The translations under genes and the position numbers were made by a program. Below, in pieces: positions 1-10,383 of a stretch of DNA of 64,000 nucleotides. Position 1 is the first letter of the stretch. The number at the start of each line of letters is the position of its first letter. The DNA comes from Pseudomonas trivialis. Its GTDB lineage: Bacteria > Pseudomonadota > Gammaproteobacteria > Pseudomonadales > Pseudomonadaceae. The notes under the pieces are model-generated. The model was not told where the DNA came from. It was given only the letters and a program-made list of their open reading frames with translations, and did not search any database. The stretch covers positions 124,001 through 188,000 of the forward strand of contig NZ_JYLK01000001.1 in NCBI RefSeq assembly GCF_001439805.1, written 5' to 3'.

Positions 1-2
1 CA

Positions 3-614
<612 letters not shown>

Positions 615-658
615 TCCTGGCGCCCGGCGACGGGCGCTCATCAGGTTGAGGCAATCAG

Positions 659-1075
659 ATGGCTATGACAGTCCATTGCGATATCGTCAGCGCGGAAGGG
701 GAAATCTTCTCCGGTCTGGTAGAAATGGTGATTGCACACGGCGAACTCGGTGACCTGGGTATTGCCATGGGCCACGCGCCGTTGATCACCAGCTTGAAGC
801 CAGGTCCGATCACGCTGACCAAGCAAGGCGGGGAACGTGAGGTGTTTTACATCTCGGGTGGTTTCCTCGAGGTTCAGCCGAACATGGTCAAAGTACTTGC
901 CGACACTGTGCAACGTGCTGGCGACCTGGATGAAGCCTCCGCTCAGGAAGCCGTCAAGGCTGCCGAGAAGGCGCTGAACGAAAAAGGCGCAGACTTCGAC
1001 TACAGCGCTGCTGCAGTCCGTCTGGCCGAAGCCGCAGCCCAGCTGCGGACGCTCCAGCAGATCCGCAGGAAGTAA
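659..1075 (+). CDS. atpC: ATP synthase F1 subunit epsilon
   Basis: 138 residues, the normal length for the epsilon subunit of the central stalk, which couples rotation to catalysis and inhibits ATP hydrolysis. The N-terminal beta-sandwich ([47 protein letters not shown]) and the C-terminal helical hairpin ending in [10 protein letters not shown] are clear. It is the last gene of the atp operon, directly after atpD, and is followed by a strong intrinsic terminator. Confidence 0.97.
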   Translation: MAMTVHCDIVSAEGEIFSGLVEMVIAHGELGDLGIAMGHAPLITSLKPGPITLTKQGGEREVFYISGGFLEVQPNMVKVLADTVQRAGDLDEASAQEAVKAAEKALNEKGADFDYSAAAVRLAEAAAQLRTLQQIRRK

Positions 1076-1108
1076 GCGGCCACGCCGTAATGCTTATGCG
1101 TGATTGAT

Positions 1109-1140
1109 TAAAAAGGGTAGCCTCGGCTACCCTTTTTCTT
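1109..1140 (+). terminator. Rho-independent terminator of the atp operon
   Basis: A 12-bp perfect stem, AAAAGGGTAGCC / GGCTACCCTTTT, with a 2-nt loop, followed by further T residues, 35 bp after the atpC stop codon. It should end the atp transcript before glmU. Confidence 0.9.
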
Positions 1141-1196
1141 TTTTGCAAAACACTTCTCTGGTCTGAACCCGGACCGCCCAGGATTGGTAGCCATTC

Positions 1197-2564
1197 ATGT
1201 CTCTTGAAATCGTCATTCTCGCCGCAGGCCAGGGCACACGCATGCGCTCCGCCCTGCCCAAGGTGCTGCATCCGGTCGCCGGCAACTCCATGCTCGGCCA
1301 TGTTATCCACAGTGCCCGGCAGCTGGACCCGCAACGTATCCATGTAGTGATCGGTCACGGCGCCGATGCGGTGCGCGAGCGCCTGGCGGCGGATGACCTC
1401 AATTTCGTGTTGCAAGACAAACAACTCGGCACCGGCCACGCCACTGCCCAGGCGGTGCCGTTCATCACCGCCGACACTGTGCTGATCCTCTATGGCGACG
1501 TGCCGCTGATCGAAGTCGAAACCCTGCAACGCCTGCTCAAGCACGTAGTGCCTGGCCAGATGGGCCTGCTTACCGTGGAGCTGGACGACCCCACCGGCTA
1601 TGGACGCATTGTGCGCAACGCCGACGGCAAGGTTGCCGCCATCGTTGAACACAAGGACGCCAGCGAAGCGCAGCGCGCCATCACCGAAGGCAACACCGGG
1701 ATCATGGCGGTGCCGGCCAATCGCTTGGCGGACTGGATGAGCCGCTTGTCCAACAACAACACTCAGGGCGAGTACTACCTCACCGACGTTATCGAGATGG
1801 CCGTGAGCGATAGCCTGGTAGTTGCCACCGAGCAGCCCCACGACCCGATGGAAGTGCAGGGCGCCAATGACCGCAAGCAATTGGCAGAGCTGGAGCGTCA
1901 CTATCAGTTGCGCGAAGGCCGCCGCCTCATGGCTCAAGGCGTCACCCTGCGCGACCCGGCCCGTTTCGATGTACGCGGTGACGTCACCGTGGGCCGCGAC
2001 GTGCTGATCGACGTCAACGTGATCCTCGAAGGCCGCGTGATCATCGAAGATGATGTGGTGATTGGTCCGAACTGCGTGATCAAGGACAGCACCCTGCGCA
2101 AAGGGGTGGTGGTCAAGGCCAACAGCCATATCGAAGGCGCCGTGATGGGCGAGGGCAGTGATGCCGGCCCGTTCGCGCGTTTGCGTCCTGGCAGCGTGCT
2201 GGGCGCTCAGGCCCATGTGGGTAACTTTGTCGAGTTGAAAAACGCTCACCTTGGCCAAAGTGCCAAGGTTGGTCACCTGACTTACCTGGGCGATGCCGTT
2301 ATCGGCGCACGGACCAATATCGGCGCCGGCACCATCACCTGCAATTACGATGGAGCCAACAAATACCAGACGACGATTGGTGAGGACGTATTCATCGGCT
2401 CCAATAACTCGCTGGTCGCACCCGTCACCATTGACGACGGTTCCAACACGGCGGCGGGCTCAACCATTAACCAGAATGTGGATAAGTCCCAACTGGCCGT
2501 AGCCCGCGCTCGCCAACGCAACATCGACGGCTGGAAACGCCCGGTCAAACTCCCCAAGACCTGA
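1197..2564 (+). CDS. glmU: Bifunctional GlcNAc-1-P uridyltransferase / GlcN-1-P acetyltransferase
   Basis: 455 residues, the standard GlmU length. It makes UDP-N-acetylglucosamine for peptidoglycan and LPS in two cytoplasmic steps. The N-terminal pyrophosphorylase domain starts with [19 protein letters not shown] and contains the YGDVPLI metal-site region; the C-terminal half is a left-handed beta-helix of hexapeptide repeats (for example [14 protein letters not shown] and [15 protein letters not shown], where the acetyltransferase active site lies). It stands between the atp operon terminator and the glmS locus, as in other pseudomonads. Confidence 0.97.
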   Translation: MSLEIVILAAGQGTRMRSALPKVLHPVAGNSMLGHVIHSARQLDPQRIHVVIGHGADAVRERLAADDLNFVLQDKQLGTGHATAQAVPFITADTVLILYGDVPLIEVETLQRLLKHVVPGQMGLLTVELDDPTGYGRIVRNADGKVAAIVEHKDASEAQRAITEGNTGIMAVPANRLADWMSRLSNNNTQGEYYLTDVIEMAVSDSLVVATEQPHDPMEVQGANDRKQLAELERHYQLREGRRLMAQGVTLRDPARFDVRGDVTVGRDVLIDVNVILEGRVIIEDDVVIGPNCVIKDSTLRKGVVVKANSHIEGAVMGEGSDAGPFARLRPGSVLGAQAHVGNFVELKNAHLGQSAKVGHLTYLGDAVIGARTNIGAGTITCNYDGANKYQTTIGEDVFIGSNNSLVAPVTIDDGSNTAAGSTINQNVDKSQLAVARARQRNIDGWKRPVKLPKT

Positions 2565-2596
2565 GTTATCCACAGTGTCATCAGCAACATAAAACC

Positions 2597-2626
2597 CAAT
2601 GTGGGAGCAAGCCCCCTCCCACAATT
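2597..2626. repeat. Single REP element
   Basis: The sequence around AATGTGGGAGCAAGCC...CCTCCCACA forms an imperfect inverted repeat of the REP type common between genes in fluorescent pseudomonads. It lies 35 bp after the glmU stop. The same core recurs at 39963, 45841 and in the 53.8-54.2 kb cluster. Confidence 0.75.
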
Positions 2627-2720
2627 GTCTCGTCGTCGCATTCAAAAATGCACTTGACGAACTTTCACCAATAGGTTTTGATTGCCTTCGTTATCTTTCG
2701 AAACGAAACTTATCATCACC

Positions 2721-3488
2721 ATGTCGAAACGAAATACCCCTCAACGTCGCCACAACATTCTGACCTTGCTCAATGAACAGGGCGAAGTCAGCGTGGACGA
2801 GTTGGCCAAGCGTTTCGAAACGTCGGAAGTCACCATCCGCAAGGACCTCGCCGCCCTCGAAAGTAACGGCTTGCTGCTGCGCCGCTACGGTGGCGCAATC
2901 ACCATGCCCCAGGAACTGGTCGGCGATGCAGCCCAACCCATCTCGGCCCACAAACGCGCTATCGCGCGGGCCGCCGTGATGCGTTTACGCGAACACGCCC
3001 GCATCATCATCGACAGCGGCAGCACCACGGCCGCGATGATCCCCGAGCTGGGTCACCAGCCGGGCCTGGTGGTGATGACCAACTCCCTGCATGTCGCCCG
3101 CGCCTTGAGCGAACTGGAACACGAACCGGTGCTGTTGATGACTGGCGGCACCTGGGACCCCCACTCGGACTCGTTCCAGGGCCAGGTCGCCGAGCACGTG
3201 TTGCGCTCCTATGACTTTGACCAGTTGTTCATCGGTGCCGACGGCATCGATCTGGAGCGCGGCACCACCACTTTCAACGAGCTGCTGGGCCTGAGCCGGG
3301 TAATGGCCGAGGTCGCCCGGGAAGTGGTGGTAATGGTCGAGTCCGACAAGATCGGCCGCAAGATTCCCAACCTGGAACTGCCCTGGAGCAGCGTCCATAC
3401 CCTGATCACCGATGATCGCCTGCCGCTTGAGGCCCGCGACCAGATACAAGCCCGCGGCATCACGCTGATATGCGCGGCCATCATCTAG
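2721..3488 (+). CDS. DeoR/GlpR-family regulator upstream of glmS (GlmR-like)
   Basis: 255 residues from ATG 2721; an upstream TTG in frame (2682) is a less likely start because the family motif begins [17 protein letters not shown]. An N-terminal winged helix ([22 protein letters not shown]) is followed by a DeoR sugar-phosphate-sensing domain ([32 protein letters not shown]). The stop codon is 10 bp before glmS, so the two are probably co-transcribed and the protein is likely to control glmS from an amino-sugar phosphate signal; this last point is inferred from position. The region just upstream (TTTCGAAACGAAA near 2696-2708) is palindromic and could be its operator. Confidence 0.88.
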   Translation: MSKRNTPQRRHNILTLLNEQGEVSVDELAKRFETSEVTIRKDLAALESNGLLLRRYGGAITMPQELVGDAAQPISAHKRAIARAAVMRLREHARIIIDSGSTTAAMIPELGHQPGLVVMTNSLHVARALSELEHEPVLLMTGGTWDPHSDSFQGQVAEHVLRSYDFDQLFIGADGIDLERGTTTFNELLGLSRVMAEVAREVVVMVESDKIGRKIPNLELPWSSVHTLITDDRLPLEARDQIQARGITLICAAII

Positions 3489-3498
3489 GAGAAATACC

Positions 3499-5331
3499 AT
3501 GTGTGGAATTGTAGGCGCCGTCGCCGAACGTAACGTTACCGCCATCCTTATCGAAGGCCTCAAGCGCCTCGAGTACCGCGGCTATGACAGCGCCGGTGTG
3601 GCTGTTTTCACCAACGGCGGCAAGCTGGAGCGCATGCGCCGGCCGGGCAAGGTCAGTGAATTGGATCAGGCCCTGGCCGGTGAGCCGCTGGTCGGCCGTC
3701 TGGGCATCGCCCACACCCGTTGGGCCACCCACGGCGCGCCGTGCGAGCGCAACGCCCACCCGCATTTCTCCGGCGACCTCGCTGTGGTGCACAACGGCAT
3801 CATCGAGAACCACGAAGCCCTGCGCGAACAGCTCAAGGGCCTGGGCTACGTGTTCACCTCGGACACCGACACCGAAGTCATCGCCCACCTGCTCAATCAT
3901 AAGCTCAAGGACCACAGCGACCTGACCACCGCCCTCAAGGCCACGGTCAAGGAACTGCATGGCGCCTACGGCCTGGCGGTGATCAGCGCCAGCCAACCCG
4001 ACCGCGTGGTCGCCGCCCGCAGCGGTAGCCCGCTGGTAATCGGCCTGGGCCTGGGCGAGAACTTCCTCGCCTCCGACCAACTGGCCCTGCGTCAGGTTAC
4101 CGACCGCTTCATGTACCTGGAAGAAGGCGATATCGCCGACATCCGCCGTGAAAGCGTGGCGATCTGGGACGTGGACGGCAACTCTGTCGAGCGCGAAGCC
4201 GTGCAATACCGCGACGGCGCCGAAGCCGCCGACAAGGGCGAATTCCGCCACTTCATGCTCAAGGAAATCCACGAGCAGCCTTCCGTGGTGCAACGCACCC
4301 TCGAAGGTCGCCTCAGCCAGAATCAGGTGCTGGTCAACGCCTTCGGCCCGCAAGCCTCCGAGTTGTTCGCCAAGGTGCGCAACGTGCAGATCGTCGCCTG
4401 CGGCACCAGCTACCACGCCGGCATGGTTGCGCGTTACTGGCTGGAAGAACTGGCCGGCATCCCGTGCCAGGTCGAAGTCGCCAGCGAGTTCCGCTACCGC
4501 AAGGTGGTGGTGCAGCCCGACACCCTGTTCGTGACCATCTCCCAGTCCGGCGAAACTGCCGATACCCTGGCCGCCCTGCGCAACGCCAAAGAGCTGGGCT
4601 TCCTCGCCAGCCTGGCGATCTGCAACGTCAGCATCAGCTCCCTGGTGCGTGAATCCGACCTCACCCTGCTGACCCAGGCCGGTCGCGAAATCGGCGTAGC
4701 CTCCACCAAGGCGTTCACCACCCAACTGGTCGGCCTGCTGCTGCTGACCCTGTCCCTGGGCCAGGTGCGCGGCACCCTCGCCCAAGGCATCGAAGCCACG
4801 CTGGTGGAGGAACTGCGCCGCCTGCCGACCCGCCTGGGCGAAGCCCTCGCGATGGACAGCACCGTGGAAAAAGTTGCCGAGCTGTTTGCCGACAAAAACC
4901 ACACCCTGTTCCTCGGCCGTGGCGCGCAATACCCGGTGGCGATGGAAGGCTCCCTCAAGCTCAAGGAAATCTCCTACATCCACGCCGAAGCCTACCCAGC
5001 CGGCGAGCTGAAGCACGGCCCGCTGGCGCTGGTGGATGACGACATGCCGGTGGTCACCGTCGCGCCGAACAACGAACTGCTGGAAAAGCTCAAATCCAAC
5101 CTGCAGGAAGTACGTGCCCGTGGCGGCCAACTGATCGTGTTCGCCGACGAAAAAGCCGGCATGACCAATGGCGAAGGCACCCACGTCATCAACATGCCGC
5201 ACATCCACGACACCCTGTCGCCGATCCTCTACACCATCCCGCTGCAGTTGCTGTCGTACTACGTGGCCGTGCTTAAAGGCACCGACGTCGACCAACCGCG
5301 TAACTTGGCCAAGTCGGTGACGGTGGAGTAA
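3499..5331 (+). CDS. glmS: Glutamine--fructose-6-phosphate aminotransferase (isomerizing)
   Basis: 610 residues, full length. It makes glucosamine-6-phosphate from fructose-6-phosphate and glutamine, the entry step of UDP-GlcNAc synthesis. The N-terminal class II glutaminase starts with the catalytic Cys of MCGIVG. Two SIS sugar-isomerase domains follow ([36 protein letters not shown]), ending in the conserved [11 protein letters not shown]. An AAGGAG-like site (ATCTAGGAG) lies just before the ATG. The 3' end is the chromosomal Tn7 recognition site, and it is used here: a Tn7-like element begins 25 bp downstream. Confidence 0.98.
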   Translation: MCGIVGAVAERNVTAILIEGLKRLEYRGYDSAGVAVFTNGGKLERMRRPGKVSELDQALAGEPLVGRLGIAHTRWATHGAPCERNAHPHFSGDLAVVHNGIIENHEALREQLKGLGYVFTSDTDTEVIAHLLNHKLKDHSDLTTALKATVKELHGAYGLAVISASQPDRVVAARSGSPLVIGLGLGENFLASDQLALRQVTDRFMYLEEGDIADIRRESVAIWDVDGNSVEREAVQYRDGAEAADKGEFRHFMLKEIHEQPSVVQRTLEGRLSQNQVLVNAFGPQASELFAKVRNVQIVACGTSYHAGMVARYWLEELAGIPCQVEVASEFRYRKVVVQPDTLFVTISQSGETADTLAALRNAKELGFLASLAICNVSISSLVRESDLTLLTQAGREIGVASTKAFTTQLVGLLLLTLSLGQVRGTLAQGIEATLVEELRRLPTRLGEALAMDSTVEKVAELFADKNHTLFLGRGAQYPVAMEGSLKLKEISYIHAEAYPAGELKHGPLALVDDDMPVVTVAPNNELLEKLKSNLQEVRARGGQLIVFADEKAGMTNGEGTHVINMPHIHDTLSPILYTIPLQLLSYYVAVLKGTDVDQPRNLAKSVTVE

Positions 5332-5356
5332 TAAGCCACGTGCCTGGAGGCCGTAG
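5296..5356 (+). other. attTn7: TnsD recognition region and insertion point
   Basis: The last codons of glmS ([11 protein letters not shown]) are what TnsD proteins bind in Tn7 systems, with insertion about 25 bp after the stop codon. Here the stop ends at 5331 and the transposon terminus TGAAGCTACG begins at 5357, exactly 25 bp later. The bases GTAG (5353-5356) recur directly after the distal end (39851-39854), consistent with a target duplication. Confidence 0.88.
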
Positions 5357-5402
5357 TGAAGCTACGAAATAAAGTCTGTCGGAAATAAATAAAGTCTGTC
5401 GC
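5357..5402 (+). repeat. glmS-proximal transposon end with two TnsB-site repeats
   Basis: The terminal 26 bp (5357-5382) match the distal end in inverse orientation at 23 positions. The core AATAAAGTCTGTCG occurs twice in direct orientation, at 5368-5381 and 5388-5401, a 20-bp period. These are the likely TnsB binding sites of this end. Confidence 0.85.
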
Positions 5403-5492
5403 TGGCGCCTTCGATCCCCCGCGATTGAGGAGCCGGTGACGCTTTGTCCGGGCCACCGTGCTCGGGACGCACTTCAAGGTTTAGACGAGCAA

Positions 5493-6599
5493 ATGATCTT
5501 AGCTATTCAGCCTGAGGAGACGGTGCGTTCCTTTGTGGCAAGAACTCTTTTTATTAAAGGGAAACATTCTTCCGAGGAGGTTTTTCGGAAGTTTCCCAAA
5601 AACTGCATCTTAAGCACGGATATTTTGTCAATCGCCGGAACGCAGGGATGGATTGGTTGCTACGGCTTTAACAAAATTCTTCATAAGCATACTGATTATC
5701 CGTTAAAAGAGATTTTTAAAAATATTCAAGATATTTCCTACTCTAGGGACGAATATATAGGTCGTCCGAATCTCTATAGTTCCGATAGTACCCAGGCCGG
5801 ATTTTGCCCAGTTTGTGTTGCCGAAGATGTTGAACGCTTAGGGTTCTCCTTTTGGCGACGTGCTCACTGTTGTGAGCTGAAAGTCTGTGCTGAGCACAAT
5901 GTAGAGTTAGTCAAACGCTGCCCATACTGTGACAAGCCGTTCCGCCATGGTGGCCATGATCTGAATGTGATGTGGGCTAACTGTGAGGGACAGCAGTTTA
6001 AAGATAGCTCAGTGATGTTGAACGCAGACCAATTTGAGCTGAAGAAAGCTCAATTCTTTGCAGAGATCCTGTCAGCCACCCATCACCTCTCTGAGGAGGC
6101 AGTTCTTGCAGCCTTGGATGAGAAAGTCCATCAAAATGACAAACTAAAGCTTAAAATTTGGAACTCCAGATACAACCAGCCTCTAGGATATACAATTAAA
6201 CGGCGGCTAGAGATTGTCCAAGAGGCCAGGTCTAGGAACAGGCTGCCACATGGAGAAACTACTGATTTTATTATTCAGGCTATATTGGGAGTCTATGAAA
6301 GATTTGCTGACTTTGTCATTGACGTGAAGTCGTATGGGGACGAAGTTCGCCCAGTGGAGACATTATGGTCTACTTATATAGCAGGACATCAAGAGTCAAC
6401 ACATTTCGTTGAAGAAAACTATGACCAAGGTGTTGGTGTCTGGTGTTGTCCGTTCCCTGCTAGGGACTTTTTACGGATGTGGGATTGGCGGCCAGTGTAT
6501 TATCCCTGCTGTAGTTTTGAGCGACCAAAAAGAAAAGGTCCTCAACCTCGACCCGAGCTAGTCAAGAAAGCGCCGCCGGGTGTTTACAGACGGAAATAG
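5493..6599 (+). CDS. tniQ: Small TniQ-family protein (second target-site selector)
   Basis: 368 residues from ATG 5493 (an in-frame GTG at 5436 has no family support). TniQ/TnsD-family zinc fingers are visible in the first half: GFCPVCVAEDVERLG, then H..ELKVCAEHNVEL and KRCPYC. TniQ proteins bridge the AAA+ regulator TnsC to a target. It is the first gene inside the glmS-proximal end, reading inward, and is distinct from the longer TnsD at 7060-8703. The C-terminal half is unlike TnsD but has another Cys-rich patch (VWCCPFP, YYPCCSF). It is richer in A/T than the flanking core genes. Its target is unknown; it could serve an alternative insertion pathway. Confidence 0.8.
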   Translation: MILAIQPEETVRSFVARTLFIKGKHSSEEVFRKFPKNCILSTDILSIAGTQGWIGCYGFNKILHKHTDYPLKEIFKNIQDISYSRDEYIGRPNLYSSDSTQAGFCPVCVAEDVERLGFSFWRRAHCCELKVCAEHNVELVKRCPYCDKPFRHGGHDLNVMWANCEGQQFKDSSVMLNADQFELKKAQFFAEILSATHHLSEEAVLAALDEKVHQNDKLKLKIWNSRYNQPLGYTIKRRLEIVQEARSRNRLPHGETTDFIIQAILGVYERFADFVIDVKSYGDEVRPVETLWSTYIAGHQESTHFVEENYDQGVGVWCCPFPARDFLRMWDWRPVYYPCCSFERPKRKGPQPRPELVKKAPPGVYRRK

Positions 6600-6752
6600 G
6601 TTTCCGCTCTAAATGTACGCTACGAGGACTAACCTCCAATAAAGTGATTCCCATGAGTATCGATATCCCCGTCATACTATAGGATCAACAGCTCAATCCC
6701 TGGCGGTGAGCACCGCTTTTCCTCTCTCAGGCCGCTAGGGAGCCAGAACAGG

Positions 6753-7019
6753 TCACATATAGACTCCGTGTTCAATTCTGAGCAATACGTCTCGAACCTC
6801 GGGATACCCGCTAGGTTTGGTCAGCATCTCGCAAGGGCTGCGTCGGTTGAGCGCAAGTACTGGTGAACCGAGCCACCTATCGGCGCTTTTACGGTTTCCT
6901 AAGGTGTGACTTGCCTGCATCAAGACTTGTACCCGTCTGAACTCGTAGCCACGGTATGTTGAGCTCCAGCATGCTGGCGGGCGCGAAAGGGCCAATCCTA
7001 GGATCGAAATCTTACTCAT
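6753..7019 (-). CDS. Xre/MbcA/ParS-type antitoxin C-terminal domain protein (DUF2384-like), possibly truncated
   Basis: 88 residues starting 41 bp after the tnsD stop on the same strand, with AAGGA before the ATG. The stretch ADRWLGSPVLALNRRSPCEMLTKPSGYPEVRDVLLRIEHGVY fits the toxin-binding domain of Xre/MbcA/ParS antitoxins (W..P..AL....P..ML....G...V...L..IE.G.Y), shown here only in part. The usual N-terminal helix-turn-helix is missing and no RES-type toxin gene adjoins it, so it is either a fragment or a domain reused by the transposon. Assignment is by motif resemblance only. Confidence 0.55.
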   Translation of the reverse strand: MSKISILGLALSRPPACWSSTYRGYEFRRVQVLMQASHTLGNRKSADRWLGSPVLALNRRSPCEMLTKPSGYPEVRDVLLRIEHGVYM

Positions 7020-7059
7020 GTCCTTACACCTCGTTCGTTTCTTCAGCTAGCGTGAGGGG

Positions 7060-8703
7060 CTACCGAAATCCGCTGGCCTTACCGCATTGCACGTGGTCGT
7101 GAAGGACCTTCGACTTGGAGCGATGCAGCACCGTGGATAAGAATGCTCTTGAGGCGGGGTATCGGTTCCGATTTTCCAAGCAAGACGAGAGCATGGGAAC
7201 CCGGGCGTAAAGCTCGGTTGTAGTGACTGGACCGCGCTGCAGTCCAGTAATCGCCTCGTACGCCGTTCGTATCATGCTGAGCAGCCGAGAATCCCGGGCC
7301 TCCCAGTCAATGGGGTGTTTTTCCACTTTGGCCGGTTTGACGAAGGTTTGCTCTTTGGCCATCAACCATGCTTTGTCGTTTCTATAAAGCCAGGCATAGA
7401 TAGAAGGAATGGTGTTTCTCAAAGCCTGGACCCCCAGTTCAGGATGCAAATTGTGTAGGTATTGCCACTGCGCTCTGTGCTCCGCTAGTTCCCGGCTGTT
7501 CCTAGCTTCAATAGCCAGGGCATTGGTAACTGGATTGGCACGCAACAACCTATTGATCGTTGAGACCGAGATATCAAGCTCTTTACAAAGCTTCTGTTTC
7601 GGAATGCCCTTGCCCAGTTTTGAGAGCAGAACCTCTTTAAGCTGGCCTTTTAATCGTTTGGGCCTTGGAGTGTTTTTGGTTGGAGCCGCAGCGTTTGAAA
7701 GCGAGACTTGCTCATCAGGTTTTCGCGATGGAGTGCTAGCGACTCGCTGGACTAATCTGGCGACTTCAGCGTCGTAGGCCTTCAGGAACGAGCGCAGGTC
7801 ATCAAATAGCCAATCAATCAGTAGCAGATGCTTCAAAGGATGAATGCTTCTGCGGGGGGTACGGATAAGCTGGTTCATAAATGACTCAGTGCTTTTCTCA
7901 TCTTCCGGCAATGATTCAAACAGATGAAAGCGGCGAAGCGGCTCTATGCGATCAAGCAGCGATGCAGATCTACCCCCTTGGAGCACAGCTTTTCGATAGG
8001 TCGCAGCGACGGTGCAGGACTCGAGGGACATTACTCTGCCGATGACCGCAAGATCGATGACATTGTTTGCCAAGTTCAGGAAAGCCGGGCGTAACCACAG
8101 CTTCTGTGAGGAGGCCTGTTGGATCAAGCAGTCCTTGGTAGGTAGCGACCATTCAAACCTACCTGACCACCGCCTACTTTTGGTGGATACCATGAGCCAA
8201 GCTTGGTGGCGTGGACAGATCAACACACCTGGATATTGGTGTGTGAGGTGCCAGTAAGCTATACCATGTGCGTACACATCCTCGCGCATACAATACGGAC
8301 ATGCTTTCAACGGATGTTCAGCGCCAAAACCACTTGATACCAAGCCAAGTCGATATTTAAGTGAATCAATTCGATCGCCTTTTATAGTTATTATTGCATC
8401 TTCAATTTTGGTTTTATTTTGGAACGGTATAAATACTGAGAATATTGTGTGATGTAGGAGAATCGATTCAGCGTTTCCCCAATAATGAAATCCATTCTGT
8501 TCTAAAGCTGCTATGCCGCAAGGAATATCATGCTTTATAAATTTCTCAGATAGGCCCAGCACGGAAGTCGATGTAGTCGCAGGGTCCAGGTTACCCATTA
8601 CCAGATGCTGTCGACTGCATAGGCTGAATAGTGTTTCGTCGGGTAGCCAGTCCAGCCGAGGGAATTGCCCTCTCACCCATTCCTGACCTGAAGTGACGCT
8701 CAT
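7060..8703 (-). CDS. tnsD: TnsD-type TniQ protein, glmS target selector
   Basis: 547 residues from ATG 8703, chosen because CGGAGG lies 4 nt upstream; the frame is open further up but without a start of that quality. The N-terminal TniQ part has the zinc motif ACPYCMRED...HLTHQYPGVLICPRH at about residues 140-175. The C-terminal half is the longer TnsD-type extension, with two helix-turn-helix-like stretches (KQKLCKELDISVSTINRLLR). In Tn7, TnsD binds the 3' end of glmS and recruits TnsC; the insertion at attTn7 fits that. It is divergent from tnsA, unlike the tnsABCDE order of Tn7 itself. Confidence 0.87.
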   Translation of the reverse strand: MSVTSGQEWVRGQFPRLDWLPDETLFSLCSRQHLVMGNLDPATTSTSVLGLSEKFIKHDIPCGIAALEQNGFHYWGNAESILLHHTIFSVFIPFQNKTKIEDAIITIKGDRIDSLKYRLGLVSSGFGAEHPLKACPYCMREDVYAHGIAYWHLTHQYPGVLICPRHQAWLMVSTKSRRWSGRFEWSLPTKDCLIQQASSQKLWLRPAFLNLANNVIDLAVIGRVMSLESCTVAATYRKAVLQGGRSASLLDRIEPLRRFHLFESLPEDEKSTESFMNQLIRTPRRSIHPLKHLLLIDWLFDDLRSFLKAYDAEVARLVQRVASTPSRKPDEQVSLSNAAAPTKNTPRPKRLKGQLKEVLLSKLGKGIPKQKLCKELDISVSTINRLLRANPVTNALAIEARNSRELAEHRAQWQYLHNLHPELGVQALRNTIPSIYAWLYRNDKAWLMAKEQTFVKPAKVEKHPIDWEARDSRLLSMIRTAYEAITGLQRGPVTTTELYARVPMLSSCLENRNRYPASRAFLSTVLHRSKSKVLHDHVQCGKASGFR

Positions 8704-9420
8704 GTGGCCTCCGAGCGGAAACAGAGGAAATGAGTTTAGCTGCCAGCTACTCGTGCTACGGATCAATTTCGCCTAAACAGGTAGGCGATTATTCACGAAT
8801 CGTAGGTCCCATAACTGGGGGGATTTACCAGATTTTTTTAATTACCGGGTCATCTATGCATGTGGGTTTTTGGCGCTACAAGCACCGAAAATACTGGGAA
8901 GTCAGTAAAAAAGCGCCGGCGGAGGCGCAACTTAGCTGTTTTATTCCAGTTGTCAACCGACATTTTTCAGCGGTACCATGCATCATTAATTGACGTTTAC
9001 TAAAGGCAGTACTGAATCTGAAGATGCATTACAAACGACCGATGCAAATTCTGCCTAATTAACGTCGAGGTTGCTATGAAAGTGCAGCTATCTCAAACGA
9101 GATAGTTTGAGTGCCTATTACTGAAGCTTGAGGAACCACAACATGGAATCTGGATAGAAAACCCAGGAGCCAGATAGACAAAGGCCCAAGTGTGACCTTG
9201 GGCCTTTGAGGATAAGTCAGCTTTCGACTCCTGACGAATCCATTGTCTATCCCCTCGCGTAGGGCGTCAAGCCCTGCACGGCTCCGCTCGTCTCCAGAAA
9301 AGTATACTGCGCGTGGTGTAGCTATCGCCGTGCCCGCGCTATTGGATGGCTTATTCAACCGATGTAGGTGGACTGTTATTCGTCACCTGCTAAGGATTGA
9401 ATGGATGGTAGATAACATAA
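8704..9420. other. Divergent tnsD/tnsA control region
   Basis: 717 bp between the diverging tnsD and tnsABC operons. It should hold both promoters. The most distinct structure is a hairpin at 9180-9207 listed separately. Small open frames here (8730-8993 and 9074-9358) match nothing I recognise and lack good ribosome sites. Confidence 0.5.
9180..9207. terminator. Terminator-like hairpin upstream of tnsA
   Basis: An 11-bp perfect stem, AAAGGCCCAAG / CTTGGGCCTTT, with a 6-nt loop. Being symmetric with A and T runs at the base it could act on either strand. It could insulate tnsABC from upstream transcription or end a small transcript. Confidence 0.55.
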
Positions 9421-10383
9421 GTGGATCTAAAAAAATCGTTACTCCGCATAATAGGCCGACAAGGCCGTTTCAAATGGGGAGATATTTACTTATCCGGAAT
9501 TTATGCGGTCCCTGGTGAAGCGCCCAAGGGCTCTCGTATATGCCGCCTTAATAGCAGGAAGCTTGGACGAGCACTGCATCTTCTTTCTACCCCTGAAAGA
9601 ATCTTCGCACAACTCGCTCTTTATAATCCCGACGTGTTCGAGTTGCATGAGCAGAAAATGCTCAGCCCCATTCCACAAGTTCATCCACTTCAAGGAAACC
9701 CCTTAGCTGCTGGGCTGAAACTTCTGCCAGTGAAGGGAACATCATTGGTTGCAGAGGAAATCGGTCTCAAACACGCTACAGCTGTCGTGACCTACGATGA
9801 TGGTGAGCGCCAGAGGGTTCCCCACCCCTATTTGGGCGATCTGCTTCTCTATATCCAGCCGCAAGGCTCGGACCCCTATGCCGTGAACTGGACAGTAAAG
9901 TTGAATGCGATGGATTTTGATGAGGTCGCTCGGGGAAGTTTGAAGAGCTTGGCGAAACAGAAAGAAAACCGCGAGAAAGCTCGCTTACGGCACGCCTTGG
10001 AAGAGATTTACTACCACAGTGCAGGCATCAGGACTGTGAGGGTTTCCAGGGATCTGCTGGACCCAGTCCTAGTGGCCAACTTGGATCTTCTGTATGGCTA
10101 CCATGATCGCGAGATCAGCCTCGAATCAAATCTTCTCGAGGATTTCTCACACGACATCGAAGACTGTGTCACCCAAGGGAGACCAGTAGCGTCCGTTGCG
10201 TTGATGTACGGACAGCGGTGGGGGCGGCGTGATCTGTTTCTGACGAAGATCTACAAAGACATATGGGAGCGCAAACTACCGGTCAGTTTGTTTGACCCGA
10301 TACTTATCGATCATCCATTGGTGACGGATGCGCCGGATGTTCTGCGGGTCTATAGCTCACTTTTTGCCGGGCTGCCCGAATGA
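9421..10383 (+). CDS. tnsA: Transposon endonuclease subunit TnsA
   Basis: 320 residues from GTG 9421. TnsA is the restriction-enzyme-like nuclease that cuts the 5' strands at the transposon ends, which with TnsB gives cut-and-paste transposition. The nuclease core can be placed: E77 in ELHEQKML (the usual REQ motif), D140 in YLGDLLLY, and K160 in VNWTVK, matching the E...D...K pattern. The C-terminal winged-helix part contacts TnsC. The stop overlaps the tnsB start by ATGA. Confidence 0.9.
   Translation: MDLKKSLLRIIGRQGRFKWGDIYLSGIYAVPGEAPKGSRICRLNSRKLGRALHLLSTPERIFAQLALYNPDVFELHEQKMLSPIPQVHPLQGNPLAAGLKLLPVKGTSLVAEEIGLKHATAVVTYDDGERQRVPHPYLGDLLLYIQPQGSDPYAVNWTVKLNAMDFDEVARGSLKSLAKQKENREKARLRHALEEIYYHSAGIRTVRVSRDLLDPVLVANLDLLYGYHDREISLESNLLEDFSHDIEDCVTQGRPVASVALMYGQRWGRRDLFLTKIYKDIWERKLPVSLFDPILIDHPLVTDAPDVLRVYSSLFAGLPE

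Noticed and set aside
954..2276. 440-residue antisense frame opposite atpC/glmU
   Set aside because: Low-complexity His/Gln/Ala-rich translation typical of a shadow of GC-rich coding sequence; glmU on the other strand is certain.
3481..5295. 604-residue antisense frame opposite glmS
   Set aside because: Shadow of glmS; no recognisable domain and no start signal.
9074..9358. 94-residue frame in the tnsD/tnsA spacer
   Set aside because: It reads through the strong hairpin at 9180-9207 and matches nothing recognised.
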